From assembly GCF_051020975.1 (NCBI RefSeq), contig NW_027478162.1, forward strand, positions 16,492,001-16,556,000: a stretch of 64,000 bases of DNA. The letters are read 5' to 3'. Within the stretch, counting starts at the first letter, position 1; every line of letters starts with the position of its first letter. The stretch is from Osmia lignaria lignaria (taxonomy: Eukaryota; Arthropoda; Insecta; Hymenoptera; Megachilidae). The translations under genes were made by a program, and so were the position numbers. This document shows positions 39,022 to 50,289 of this stretch, in pieces. The notes below the pieces were generated by a model. That model was not told where the DNA came from, did not search any database, and saw only the letters and a program-made list of their open reading frames with translations.

Positions 39022-41597
39022 TCAGATGCGTAGTTCTCGAGATATATCAAGATATTTAAAAGTTCCGAAGCCGCACCAACATAATAGAGATACAGAAACA
39101 CCGTGGCCCCTTTCTTTGAGATAACTCTGCACTATTGCGAGCTGCAAATGCCACTTCCAGCTTAGCTGTGCAGAGGAAGAACAACAAGAAGAAGAAATAT
39201 CTCGAAATATGTCCGTCAGGCCACTTCCCTTGAGATAAATCTGCAAATATCTCGGAAACGAAGCGAGCTATGGCAAAATGTTAAGAGACCTTTTTTGTAG
39301 AGAATTAAGTTTCCTACTTTTTATGTTCGATGATATTTTTTGATCAGATGCGTAGTTCTCGAGATATATCAAGATATTTAAAAGTTCCGAAGCTGCACCA
39401 ACATAATAGAGGTACAGAAACACCGTGGCCTCTTTCTTTGAGATAACTCTGCACTATTGCGAGCTGCAAATGCCACTTCGAGCTTAGCTGTGCAGAAGAA
39501 GAACAACAAGAAGAAGAAACATCTCGAAATATGTCCGTCAGACCCCTTCCCTTGAGATGAATCTGCAAATATCTCGGAAACGAAGCGAGCTATGGCAAAA
39601 TGTTAAGAGACCTTTTTTGTAGAGAATAATGTTTCCTACAATTTACGTTCTATGATATTTTTTGATCAGAAGCGTAGTTTTCGAGATATATCGAGATATT
39701 TAAAAGTTCCGAAGCCGCACCAACATAATAGAGATACAGAAACACCGTGGCCCCTTTCTGTGAGATAACTCTGCAATATTGCGAGCTGCAAATGCCACTT
39801 CCAGCTTAGCTGTGCAGAGGAAGAACAACAAGAAGAAGAAATATCTCGAAATATGTCCGTCAGGCCAGTTCCTTTGAGCTGAATCTGCAAATATCTCGGA
39901 AACGAAGCGAGCTATGGCAAAATGTTAAGAGACCGTTTTTGTAGAGAATTAAGTTTCCTACTTTTTATGTACTATGATATTTTTTGATCAGAAGCGTAGT
40001 TTTCGAGATATATCGAGATATTTGAAAGTTCCGAAGCCGCACCAACATAATAGAGATACAGAAACACCGTGGCCCCTTTCTTTGAGATAACTCTGCACTA
40101 GTGCGAGCCGCAAATGCCACTTCCAGCTTAGCTGTGCAGAAGAAGAACAACAAGAAGAAGAAATATCTCGAAATATGTCCGTCAGGCCCCTTCCCTTGAG
40201 ATAAATATGCAAATATCTCGGAAACGAAGCGAGCTATGGCAAAATGTTAAGAGACCTTTTTTGTAGAGAATTAAGTTTCGTACCTTTTATGTTCTATGAT
40301 ATTTTTTGATCAGATGCGTAATTCTCGAGATATATCGAGATATTTAAAAGTTCCGAAGCCGCACCAACATAATAGAGATACAGAAACACCGTGGCCCCTT
40401 TCTTTGAGATAACTCTGCACTAGTGCGAGCCGCAAATGCCACTTCCAGCTTAGCTGTGCAGAAGAAGAACAACAAGAAGAAGAAATATCTCGAAATATGT
40501 CCGTCAGGCCCCTTCCCATGAGATAAATATGCAAATATCTCGGAAACGAAGCGAGCTATGGCAAAATGTTAAGAGACCTTTTTTGTAGAGAATTAAGTTT
40601 CCTACTTTTTATGTTCTATGATATTTTTTGATCAGATGCGTAGTTCTCGAGATATATCAAGATATTTAAAAGTTCCGAAGCCGCACCAACATAATAGAGA
40701 TACAGAAACACCGTGGCCCCTTTCTTTGAGATAACTCTGCACTATTGCGAGCTGCAAATGCCACTTCCAGCTTAGCTGTGCAGAGGAAGAACAACAAGAA
40801 GAAGAAATATCTCGAAATATGTCCGTCAGGCCCCTTCCCTTGAGATATATCTGCAAATATCTCGGAAACGAAGCGAGCTATGGCAAAATGTTAAGAGACC
40901 TTTTTTGTAGAGAATTATGTTTCCTACAATTTATGTTCTATGATATTTTTTGATCAGAAGCGTAGTTTTCGAGATATATCGAGATATTTAAAAGTTCCAA
41001 AGCCGCACCAACATAATAGAGATACAGAAACACCGTGGCCCCTTTCTTTGAGATAACTCTGCACTATTGCGAGCTGCAAATGCCACTTCCAGCTTAGCTG
41101 TGCAGAGGAAGAACAACAAGAAGAAGAAATATCTCGAAATATGTCCGTCAGGCCAGTTCCTTTGGGCTGAATCTGCAAATATCTCGGAAACGAAGCGAGC
41201 TATGGCAAAATGTTAAGAGACCTTTTTTGTAGAGAATTAAGTTTCCTACCTTTTATGTTCTATGATATTTTTTGATCAGATGCGTAATTCTCGAGATATA
41301 TCAAGATATTTAAAAGTTCCGAAGCCGCACCAACATAATAGAGATAAAGAAACACCGTGGCCCCTTTCTTTGAGATAACTCTGCACTATTGCGCGCTGCA
41401 AATGCCACTTCCAGCTTAGCTGTGCAGAAGAAGAACAACAAAAAGAAGAAATATCTCGAAATATGTCCGTCAGGCCCCTTCCCTTGAGATAAATCTGGAA
41501 ATATCTCGGAAACGAAGCGCGCTATGGCAAAATGTTAAGAGACCTTTTTTGTAGAGAATTATGTTTCCTACTTTTTATGTTCTATGATATTTTTTGA
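39022..41597. repeat. 11-unit HOR, copy B (8 units, 2,576 bp)
   Basis: Same order as copy A but lacking the equivalents of 36124 and 36446 (two adjacent units) and of 38700 (the last unit). The linker before 39666 has the left half of the 36124 linker (AATAATG, TTTACG) and the right half of the 36768 start (GTAGTTTTCG). The linker before 41598 has AATTATG of the missing last unit joined to CTACTTTTT of the next. Confidence 0.85.
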
Positions 41598-43851
41598 TCA
41601 GATGCGTAGTTCTCGAGATATATCAAGATATTTAAAAGTTCCGAAGCCGCACCAACATAATAGAGATACAGAAACACCGTGGCCCCTTTCTTTGAGATAA
41701 CTCTGCACTATTGCGAGCTGCAAATGCCACTTCCAGCTTAGCTGTGCAGAGGAAGAACAACAAGAAGAAGAAATATCTCGAAATATGTCCGTCAGGCCAC
41801 TTCCCTTGAGATAAATCTGCAAATATCTCGGAAACGAAGCGAGCTATGGCAAAATGTTAAGAGACCTTTTTTGTAGAGAATTAAGTTTCCTACTTTTTAT
41901 GTTCGATGATATTTTTTGATCAGATGCGTAGTTCTCGAGATATATCAAGATATTTAAAAGTTCCGAAGCTGCACCAACATAATAGAGGTACAGAAACACC
42001 GTGGCCTCTTTCTTTGAGATAACTCTGCACTATTGCGAGCTGCAAATGCCACTTCGAGCTTAGCTGTGCAGAAGAAGAACAACAAGAAGAAGAAACATCT
42101 CGAAATATGTCCGTCAGACCCCTTCCCTTGAGATGAATCTGCAAATATCTCGGAAACGAAGCGAGCTATGGCAAAATGTTAAGAGACCTTTTTTGTAGAG
42201 AATAATGTTTCCTACAATTTACGTTCTATGATATTTTTTGATCAGAAGCGTAGTTCTCGAGATATATCTAGATATTTAAAAGTTCCGAAGCCGCACCAAC
42301 ATAATAGAGATACAGAAACACCGTGGCCCCTTTCTTTGAGATAACTCTGCACTAGTGCGAGCCGCAAATGCCACTTCCAGCTTAGCTGTGCAGAAGAAGA
42401 ACAACAAGAAGAAGAAATATCTCGAAATATGTCCGTCAGGCCCCTTCCCTTGAGATAAATATGCAAATATCTCGGAAACGAAGCGAGCTATGGCAAAATG
42501 TTAAGAGACCGTTGTTGTAGAGAATTAAGTTTGCTACTTTTTATGTTCTATGATATTTTTTGATCAGACGCGTAGTTCTCGAGATATATCAAGATATTTA
42601 AAAGTTCCGATGCCGCACCAACATAATAGAGATACAGAAACACCGTGGCCCCTTTCTTTGAGATAACTCTGCACTATTGCGAGCTGCAAATGCCACTTCC
42701 AGCTTAGCTGTGCAGAAGAAGAACAACAAGAAGAAGAAATATCTCGAAATATGTCCGTCAGGCCCCTTCCCTTGAGATAAATCTGCAAATATCTCGGAAA
42801 CGAAGAGAGCTATGGCAAAATGTTAAGAGACCTTTTTTGTAGAGAATTATGTTTCCTACAATTTATGTTCTATGATATTTTTTGATCAGAAGCGTAGTTT
42901 TCGAGATATATCGAGATATTTAAAAGTTCCGAAGCCGCACCAACATAATAGAGATACAGAAACACCGTGGCCCCTTTCTGTGAGATAACTCTGCAATATT
43001 GCGAGCTGCAAATGCCACTTCCAGCTTAGCTGTGCAGAGGAAGAACAACAAGAAGAAGAAATATCTCGAAATATGTCCGTCAGGCCAGTTCCTTTGAGCT
43101 GAATCTGCAAATATCTCGGAAACGAAGCGAGCTATGGCAAAATGTTAAGAGACCGTTTTTGTAGAGAATTAAGTTTCCTACTTTTTATGTACTATGATAT
43201 TTTTTGATCAGAAGCGTAGTTTTCGAGATATATCGAGATATTTGAAAGTTCCGAAGCCGCACCAACATAATAGAGATACAGAAACACCGTGGCCCCTTTC
43301 TTTGAGATAACTCTGCACTAGTGCGAGCCGCAAATGCCACTTCCAGCTTAGCTGTGCAGAAGAAGAACAACAAGAGGAAGAAATATCTCGAAATATGTCC
43401 GTCAGGCCCCTTCCCTTGAGATAAATATGCAAATATCTCGGAAACGAAGCGAGCTATGGCAAAATGTTAAGAGACCTTTTTTGTAGAGAATTAAGTTTCC
43501 TACCTTTTATGTTCTATGATATTTTTTGATCAGATGCGTAATTCTCGAGATATATCGAGATATTTAAAAGTTCCGAAGCCGCACCAACATAATAGAGATA
43601 CAGAAACACCGTGGCCCCTTTCTTTGAGATAACTCTGCACTAGTGCGAGCCGCAAATGCCACTTCCAGCTTAGCTGTGCAGAAGAAGAACAACAAGAAGA
43701 AGAAATATCTCGAAATATGTCCGTCAGGCCCCTTCCCATGAGATAAATATGCAAATATCTCGGAAACGAAGCGAGCTATGGCAAAATGTTAAGAGACCTT
43801 TTTTGTAGAGAATTAAGTTTCCTACTTTTTATGTTCTATGATATTTTTTGA
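41598..43851. repeat. 11-unit HOR, copy C (first 7 units, 2,254 bp)
   Basis: Units 41598, 41920, 42242, 42564, 42886, 43208 and 43530 reproduce the first seven units of copy A, including the two missing from copy B. The order then switches to a different HOR at about 43857, where TCAGATGCG would be expected and TCAGAAGCG is found. Confidence 0.85.
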
Positions 43852-46188
43852 TCAGAAGCGTAGTTTTCGAGATATATCGAGATATTTAAAAGTTCCGAAG
43901 CCGCACCAACATAATAAAGATACAGAAACACCGTGGCCCCTTTCTTTGAGATAACTGTGCACTAGTGCGAGCCGCAAATGCCACTTCCAGCTTAGCTGTG
44001 CAGAAGAAGAACAACAAGAAGAAGAAATATCTCGAAATATGTCCGTCAGGCCCCTTCCCTTGAGATAAATCTGCAAATATCTCGGAAACGAAGCGAGCTA
44101 TGGCAAAATGTTAAGAGACCGTTTTTGTAGAGAATTAAGTTTCCTACTTTTTATGTTCTATGATATTTTTTGATGAGACGCGTAGTTCTCGAGATATATC
44201 AAGATATTTAAAAGTTCCGAAGCCGCACCAACATAATAGAGATACAGAAACACCGTGGCCCCTTTCTTTGAGATAACTCTGCACTATTGCGAGCTGCAAA
44301 TGCCACTTCCAGCTTAGCTGTGCAGAGGAAGAACAACAAGAAGAAGAAATATCTCGAAATATGTCCGTCAGGCCAGTTCCTTTGAGCTGAATCTGCAAAT
44401 ATCTCGGAAACGAAGCGAGCTATGGCAAAATGTTAAGAGACGTTTTTTGTAGAGAATTATGTTTCCTACAATTTATGTTCTATGATATTTTTTGATCAGA
44501 AGCGTAGTTTTCGAGATATATCGAGATATTTAAAAGTTCCGAAGCCGCACCAACATAATAAAGATACAGAAACACCGTGGCCCCTTTCTTTGAGATAACT
44601 GTGCACTAGTGCGAGCCGCAAATGCCACTTCCAGCTTAGCTGTGCAGAAGAAGAACAACAAGAAGAAGAAATATCTCGAAATATGTCCGTCAGGCCCCTT
44701 CCCTTGAGATAAATCTGCAAATATCTCGGAAACGAAGCGAGCTATGGCAAAATGTTAAGAGACCGTTTTTGTAGAGAATTAAGTTTCCTGCTTTTTATGT
44801 TCTATGATATTTTTTGATGAGACGCGTAGTTCTCGAGATATATCAAGATATTTAAAAGTTCCGAAGCCGCACCAACATAATAGAGATACAGAAACACCGT
44901 GGCCCCTTTCTTTGAGATAACTCTGCACTATCGCGAGCTGCAAATGCCACTTCCAGCTTAGCTGTGCAGAAGGAGAACAACAAGAAGAAGAAATATCTCG
45001 AAATATGTCCGTCAGGCCCCTTCCCTTGAGATAAATCTGCAAATATCTCGGAAACGAAGAGAGCTATGGCAAAATGTTAAGCGACCTTTTTTGTAGAGAA
45101 TTAAGTTTCCTACTTTTCATGTTCTATGATATTTTTTGATCAGAAGCGTAGTTCTCGAGATATATCAAGATATTTAAAAGTTCCGAAGCCGCACCAACAT
45201 AATAGAGATACAGAAACACCGTGGCCCCTTTCTTTGAGATAACTCTGCACTAGTGCGAGCTGCAAATGCCACTTCCAGCTTAGCTGGGCAGAAGAAGAAC
45301 AACAAGAAGAAGAAATATCTCGAAATATGTCCGTCAGGCCCCTTCCCTTGACATAAATCTGCAAATATCTCGGAAACGAAGCGAGCTATGGCAAAATGTT
45401 AAGAGACCTTATTTGTAGAGAATTAAGTTTCCTACTTTTTACGTTCTATGATATTTTTTGATCAGATGCGTAGTTCTCGAGATATATCAAGATATTTAAA
45501 AGTTCCGAAACCGCACCAACATAATAGAGATACAGAAACACCGTGGCCCCTTTCTTTGAGATATCTCTGCACTATTGCGAGCTGCAAATGCCACTTCCAG
45601 CTTAGCTGTGCAGAAGAAGAACAACAAGAAGAAGAAATATCTCGAAATATGTCCGTCAGGCCCCTTCCCTTGACATAAATCTGCAAATATCTCGGAAACG
45701 AAGCGAGCTATGGCAAAATGTTAAGAGACCTTATTTGTAGAGAATTAAGTTTCCTACTTTTTACGTTCTATGATATTTTTTGATCAGATGCGTAGTTCTC
45801 GAGATATATCAAGATATTTAAAACTTCCGAAGCCGCACCAACATAATAGAGATACAGAAACACCGTGGCCCCTCTCTTTGAGATAACTCTGCACTATTGC
45901 GAGCTGGAAATGCCACTTCCAGTTTAGCTGTGCAGAAGAAGAACAACAAGAAGCAAAAATATCTCGAAATATGTCCGTTAGGCCCCTTCCCTTGAGATAA
46001 ATCTGCAAATATCTCGGAAACGAAGCGAGCTATGGCAAAATGTTAAGAGACCTTTTTTGTAGAGAATTATGTTTCCTACAATTTATGTTCTATGATATTT
46101 TTTGATCAGAAGCGTAGTTTTCGAGATATATCGAGATATTTAAAAGTTCCGAAGCCGCACCAACATAATAGAGATACAGAAACACCGT

Positions 46189-46195
46189 GGCCCTT
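46189..46195 (+). other. 1-bp deletion in the C-run
   Basis: GTGGCCCCTTTC reads GTGGCCCTTTC here. This is the only net length change inside the conserved GGCCCC segment in the window. Confidence 0.85.
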
Positions 46196-48945
46196 TCTTT
46201 GAGATATCTCTGCACTAGTGCGAGCCGCAAATGCCACTTCCAGCTTAGCTGTGCAGAAGAAGAACAACAAGAAGAAGAAATATCTCGAAATATGTCCGTC
46301 AGGCCCCTTCCCTTGAGATAAATATGCAAATATCTCGGAAACGAAGCGAGCTATGGCAAAATGTTAAGAGACCTTTTTTGTAGAGAATTAAGTTTCCTAC
46401 TTTTTATGTTCTATGATATTTTTTGATCAGATGCGTAGTTCTCGAGATATATCAAGATATTTAAAAGTTCCGAAGCCGCACCAACATAATAGAGATACAG
46501 AAACACCGTGGCCCCTTTCTTTGAGATAACTCTGCACTATTGCGAGCTGCAAATGCCACTTCCAGCTTAGCTGTGCAGAGGAAGAACAACAAGAAGAAGA
46601 AATATCTCGAAATATGTCCGTCAGGCCAGTTCCTTTGAGCTGAATCTGCAAATATCTCGGAAACGAACCGAGCTATGGCAAAATGTTAAGAGACGTTTAT
46701 TGTAGAGAATTATGTTTCCTACAATTTATGTTCTATGATATTTTTTGATCAGAAGCGTAGTTTTCGAGATATATCGAGATATTTAAAAGTTCCGAAGCCG
46801 CACCAACATAATAAAGATCCAGAAACACCGTGGCCCCTTTCTTTGAGATAACTGTGCACTAGTGCGAGCCGCAAATGCCACTTCCAGCTTAGCTGTGCAG
46901 AAGAAGAACAACAAGAAGAAGAAATATCTCGAAATATGTCCGTCAGGCCCCTTCCCATGAGATAAATATGCAAATATCTCGGAAACGAAGCGAGCTATGG
47001 CAAAATGTTAAGAGACCTTTTTTGTAGAGAATTAAGTTTCCTACTTTTTATGTTCTATGATATTTTTTGATCAGAAGCGTAGTTTTCGAGATATATCGAG
47101 ATATTTAAAAGTTCCGAAGCCGCACCAACATAATAAAGATACAGAAACACCGTGGCCCCTTTCTTTGAGATAACTGTGCACTAGTGCGAGCCGCAAATGC
47201 CACTTCCAGCTTAGCTGTGCAGAAGAAGAACAACAAGAAGAAGAAATATCTCGAAATATGTCCGTCAGGCCCCTTCCCTTGAGATAAATCTGCAAATATC
47301 TCGGAAACGAAGCGAGCTATGGCAAAATGTTAAGAGACCGTTTTTGTAGAGAATTAAGTTTCCTACTTTTTATGTTCTATGATATTTTTTGATGAGACGC
47401 GTAGTTCTCGAGATATATCAAGATATTTAAAAGTTCCGAAGCCGCACCAACATAATAGAGATACAGAAACACCGTGGCCCCTTTCTTTGAGATAACTCTG
47501 CACTATTGCGAGCTGCAAATGCCACTTCCAGCTTAGCTGTGCAGAGGAAGAACAACAAGAAGAAGAAATATCTCGAAATATGTCCGTCAGGCCAGTTCCT
47601 TTGAGCTGAATCTGCAAATATCTCGGAAACGAAGCGAGCTATGGCAAAATGTTAAGAGACGTTTTTTGTAGAGAATTATGTTTCCTACAATTTATGTTCT
47701 ATGATATTTTTTGATCAGAAGCGTAGTTTTCGAGATATATCGAGATATTTAAAAGTTCCGAAGCCGCACCAACATAATAAAGATACAGAAACACCGTGGC
47801 CCCTTTCTTTGAGATAACTGTGCACTAGTGCGAGCCGCAAATGCCACTTCCAGCTTAGCTGTGCAGAAGAAGAACAACAAGAAGAAGAAATATCTCGAAA
47901 TATGTCCGTCAGGCCCCTTCCCTTGAGATAAATCTGCAAATATCTCGGAAACGAAGCGAGCTATGGCAAAATGTTAAGAGACCGTTTTTGTAGAGAATTA
48001 AGTTTCCTACTTTTTATGTTCTATGATATTTTTTGATGAGACGCGTAGTTCTCGAGATATATCAAGATATTTAAAAGTTCCGAAGCCGCACCAACATAAT
48101 AGAGATACAGAAACACCGTGGCCCCTTTCTTTGAGATAACTCTGCACTATCGCGAGCTGCAAATGCCACTTCCAGCTTAGCTGTGCAGAAGGAGAACAAC
48201 AAGAAGAAGAAATATCTCGAAATATGTCCGTCAGGCCCCTTCCCTTGAGATAAATCTGCAAATATCTCGGAAACGAAGAGAGCTATGGCAAAATGTTAAG
48301 CGACCTTTTTTGTAGAGAATTAAGTTTCCTACTTTTCATGTTCTATGATATTTTTTGATCAGATGCGTAGTTCTCGAGATATATCAAGATATTTAAAAGT
48401 TCCGAAGCCGCACCAACATAATAGAGATACAGAAACACCGTGGCCCCTTTCTTTGAGATAACTCTGCACTAGTGCGAGCTGCAAATGCCACTTCCAGCTT
48501 AGCTGGGCAGAAGAAGAACAACAAGAAGAAGAAATATCTCGAAATATGTCCGTCAGGCCCCTTCCCTTGACATAAATCTGCAAATATCTCGGAAACGAAG
48601 CGAGCTATGGCAAAATGTTAAGAGACCTTATTTGTAGAGAATTAAGTTTCCTACTTTTTACGTTCTATGATATTTTTTGATCAGATGCGTAGTTCTCGAG
48701 ATATATCAAGATATTTAAAAGTTCCGAAACCGCACCAACATAATAGAGATACAGAAACACCGTGGCCCCTTTCTTTGAGATATCTCTGCACTATTGCGAG
48801 CTGCAAATGCCACTTCCAGCTTAGCTGTGCAGAAGAAGAACAACAAGAAGAAGAAATATCTCGAAATATGTCCGTCAGGCCCCTTCCCTTGACATAAATC
48901 TGCAAATATCTCGGAAACGAAGCGAGCTATGGCAAAATGTTAAGA

Positions 48946-48956
48946 GACCTCTTTGT
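48946..48956 (+). other. 1-bp deletion with substitution in the linker T-run
   Basis: GACCTTTTTTGTAG reads GACCTCTTTGTAG. The run is one base shorter and carries a T-to-C change. It falls exactly where the 10-unit HOR similarity ends. Confidence 0.85.
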
Positions 48957-49001
48957 AGAGAATTATGTTTCCTACTTTTTATGTTCTATGATATTTTTTG
49001 A

Positions 49002-50289
49002 TCAGACCCGTAGTTCTCGAGATATATCAAGATATTTAAAAGTTCCGAAGCCGCACCAACATAATAGAGATACAGAAACACCGTGGCCCCTTTCTTTGAG
49101 ATAACTCTGCACTATTGCGAGCTGCAAATGCCACTTCCAGCTTAGCTGTGCAGAAGAAGAACAACAAGAAGAAGAAATATCTCGAAATATGTCCGTCAGG
49201 CCCCTTCCCTTGAGATAAATCTGCAAATATCTCGGAAACGAAGAGAGCTATGGCAAAATGTTAAGAGACCTTTTTTGTAGAGAATTAAGTTTCCTACTTT
49301 TCATATCCTATGATATTTTTTGATCAGATGCGTAGTTCTCGAGATATATCAAGATATTTAAAAGTTCCGAAGCCGCACCAACATAATAGAGATACAGAAA
49401 CACCGTGGCCCCTTTCTTTGAGATAACTCTGCACTAGTACGAGCCGCAAATGCCACTTCCAGCTTAGCTGTGCAGAAGAAGAACAACAAGAAGAAGAAAT
49501 ATCTCGAAATATGTCCGTCAGGCCCCTTCCCTTGAGATAAATCTGCAAATATCTCGGAAACGAAGCGAGCTATGGCAAAATGTTAAGAGACCTTTTTTGT
49601 AGAGAATTAAGTTTCCTACTTTTTATGTTCTATGATATTTTTTGATCAGATGCGTAGTTCTCGAGATATATCAAGATATTTAAAAGTTCCGAAGCCGCAC
49701 CAACATAATAGAGATACAGAAACACCGTGGCCCCTCTCTTTGAGATAACTGTGCACTAGTGCGAGCCGCAAATGCCACTTCCAGCTTAGCTGTGCAGAAG
49801 AAGAACAACAAGAAGAAGAAATATCTCGAAATATGTCCGTCAGGCCCCTTCCCTTGACATAAATCTGCAAATATCTCGGAAACGAAGCGAGCTATGGCAA
49901 AATGTTAAGAGACCTTATTTGTAGAGAATTAAGTTTCCTACTTTTTACGTTCTATGATATTTTTTGATCAGATGCGTAGTTCTCGAGATATATCAAGATA
50001 TTTAAAAGTTCCGAAACCGCACCAACATAATAGAGATACAGAAACACCGTGGCCCCTTTCTTTGAGATATCTCTGCACTATTGCGAGCTGCAAATGCCAC
50101 TTCCAGCTTAGCTGTGCAGAAGAAGAACAACAAGAAGAAGAAATATCTCGAAATATGTCCGTCAGGCCCCTTCCCTTGAGATAAATCTGCAAATATCTCG
50201 GAAACGAAGCGAGCTATGGCAAAATGTTAAGAGACCGTTTTTGTAGAGAATTAAGTTTCCTACTTTTTATGCTCTATGATATTTTTTGA
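49002..50289. repeat. Four transitional units before the 12-unit HOR
   Basis: Units 49002 (CAGACCCG) and 49324 (CATATCCTATG) are variants of the b and c types below, and 49646 shares AACTGTGCACTAG. Unit 49968 is the GAGATATCTC type. From 50017 onward the sequence matches 53881 onward, so the 12-unit HOR effectively starts inside unit 49968. Confidence 0.75.

Larger units (their letters stand above)
43852..49001. repeat. 10-unit HOR (about 3,220 bp) with one partial second copy
   Basis: Units 43852, 44174, 44496, 44818, 45140 and 45462 recur as 47071, 47393, 47715, 48037, 48359 and 48681, at an offset of 3,219 bp because of a 1-bp deletion near 46191. The matching stretch is about 43636-45731 against 46855-48950, with only two differences noticed (CTGC versus CTAC near 44790; TCAGAAGCG versus TCAGATGCG near 45140). 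Markers: AATAAAGATAC, GATGAGACGCG, TATCGCGAGC, AAGGAGAAC, AAGCGACC, GCTGGGCAG and TTGACATAAATC. Within the block the first two units are nearly repeated by the next two (644-bp dimer). Confidence 0.85.
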
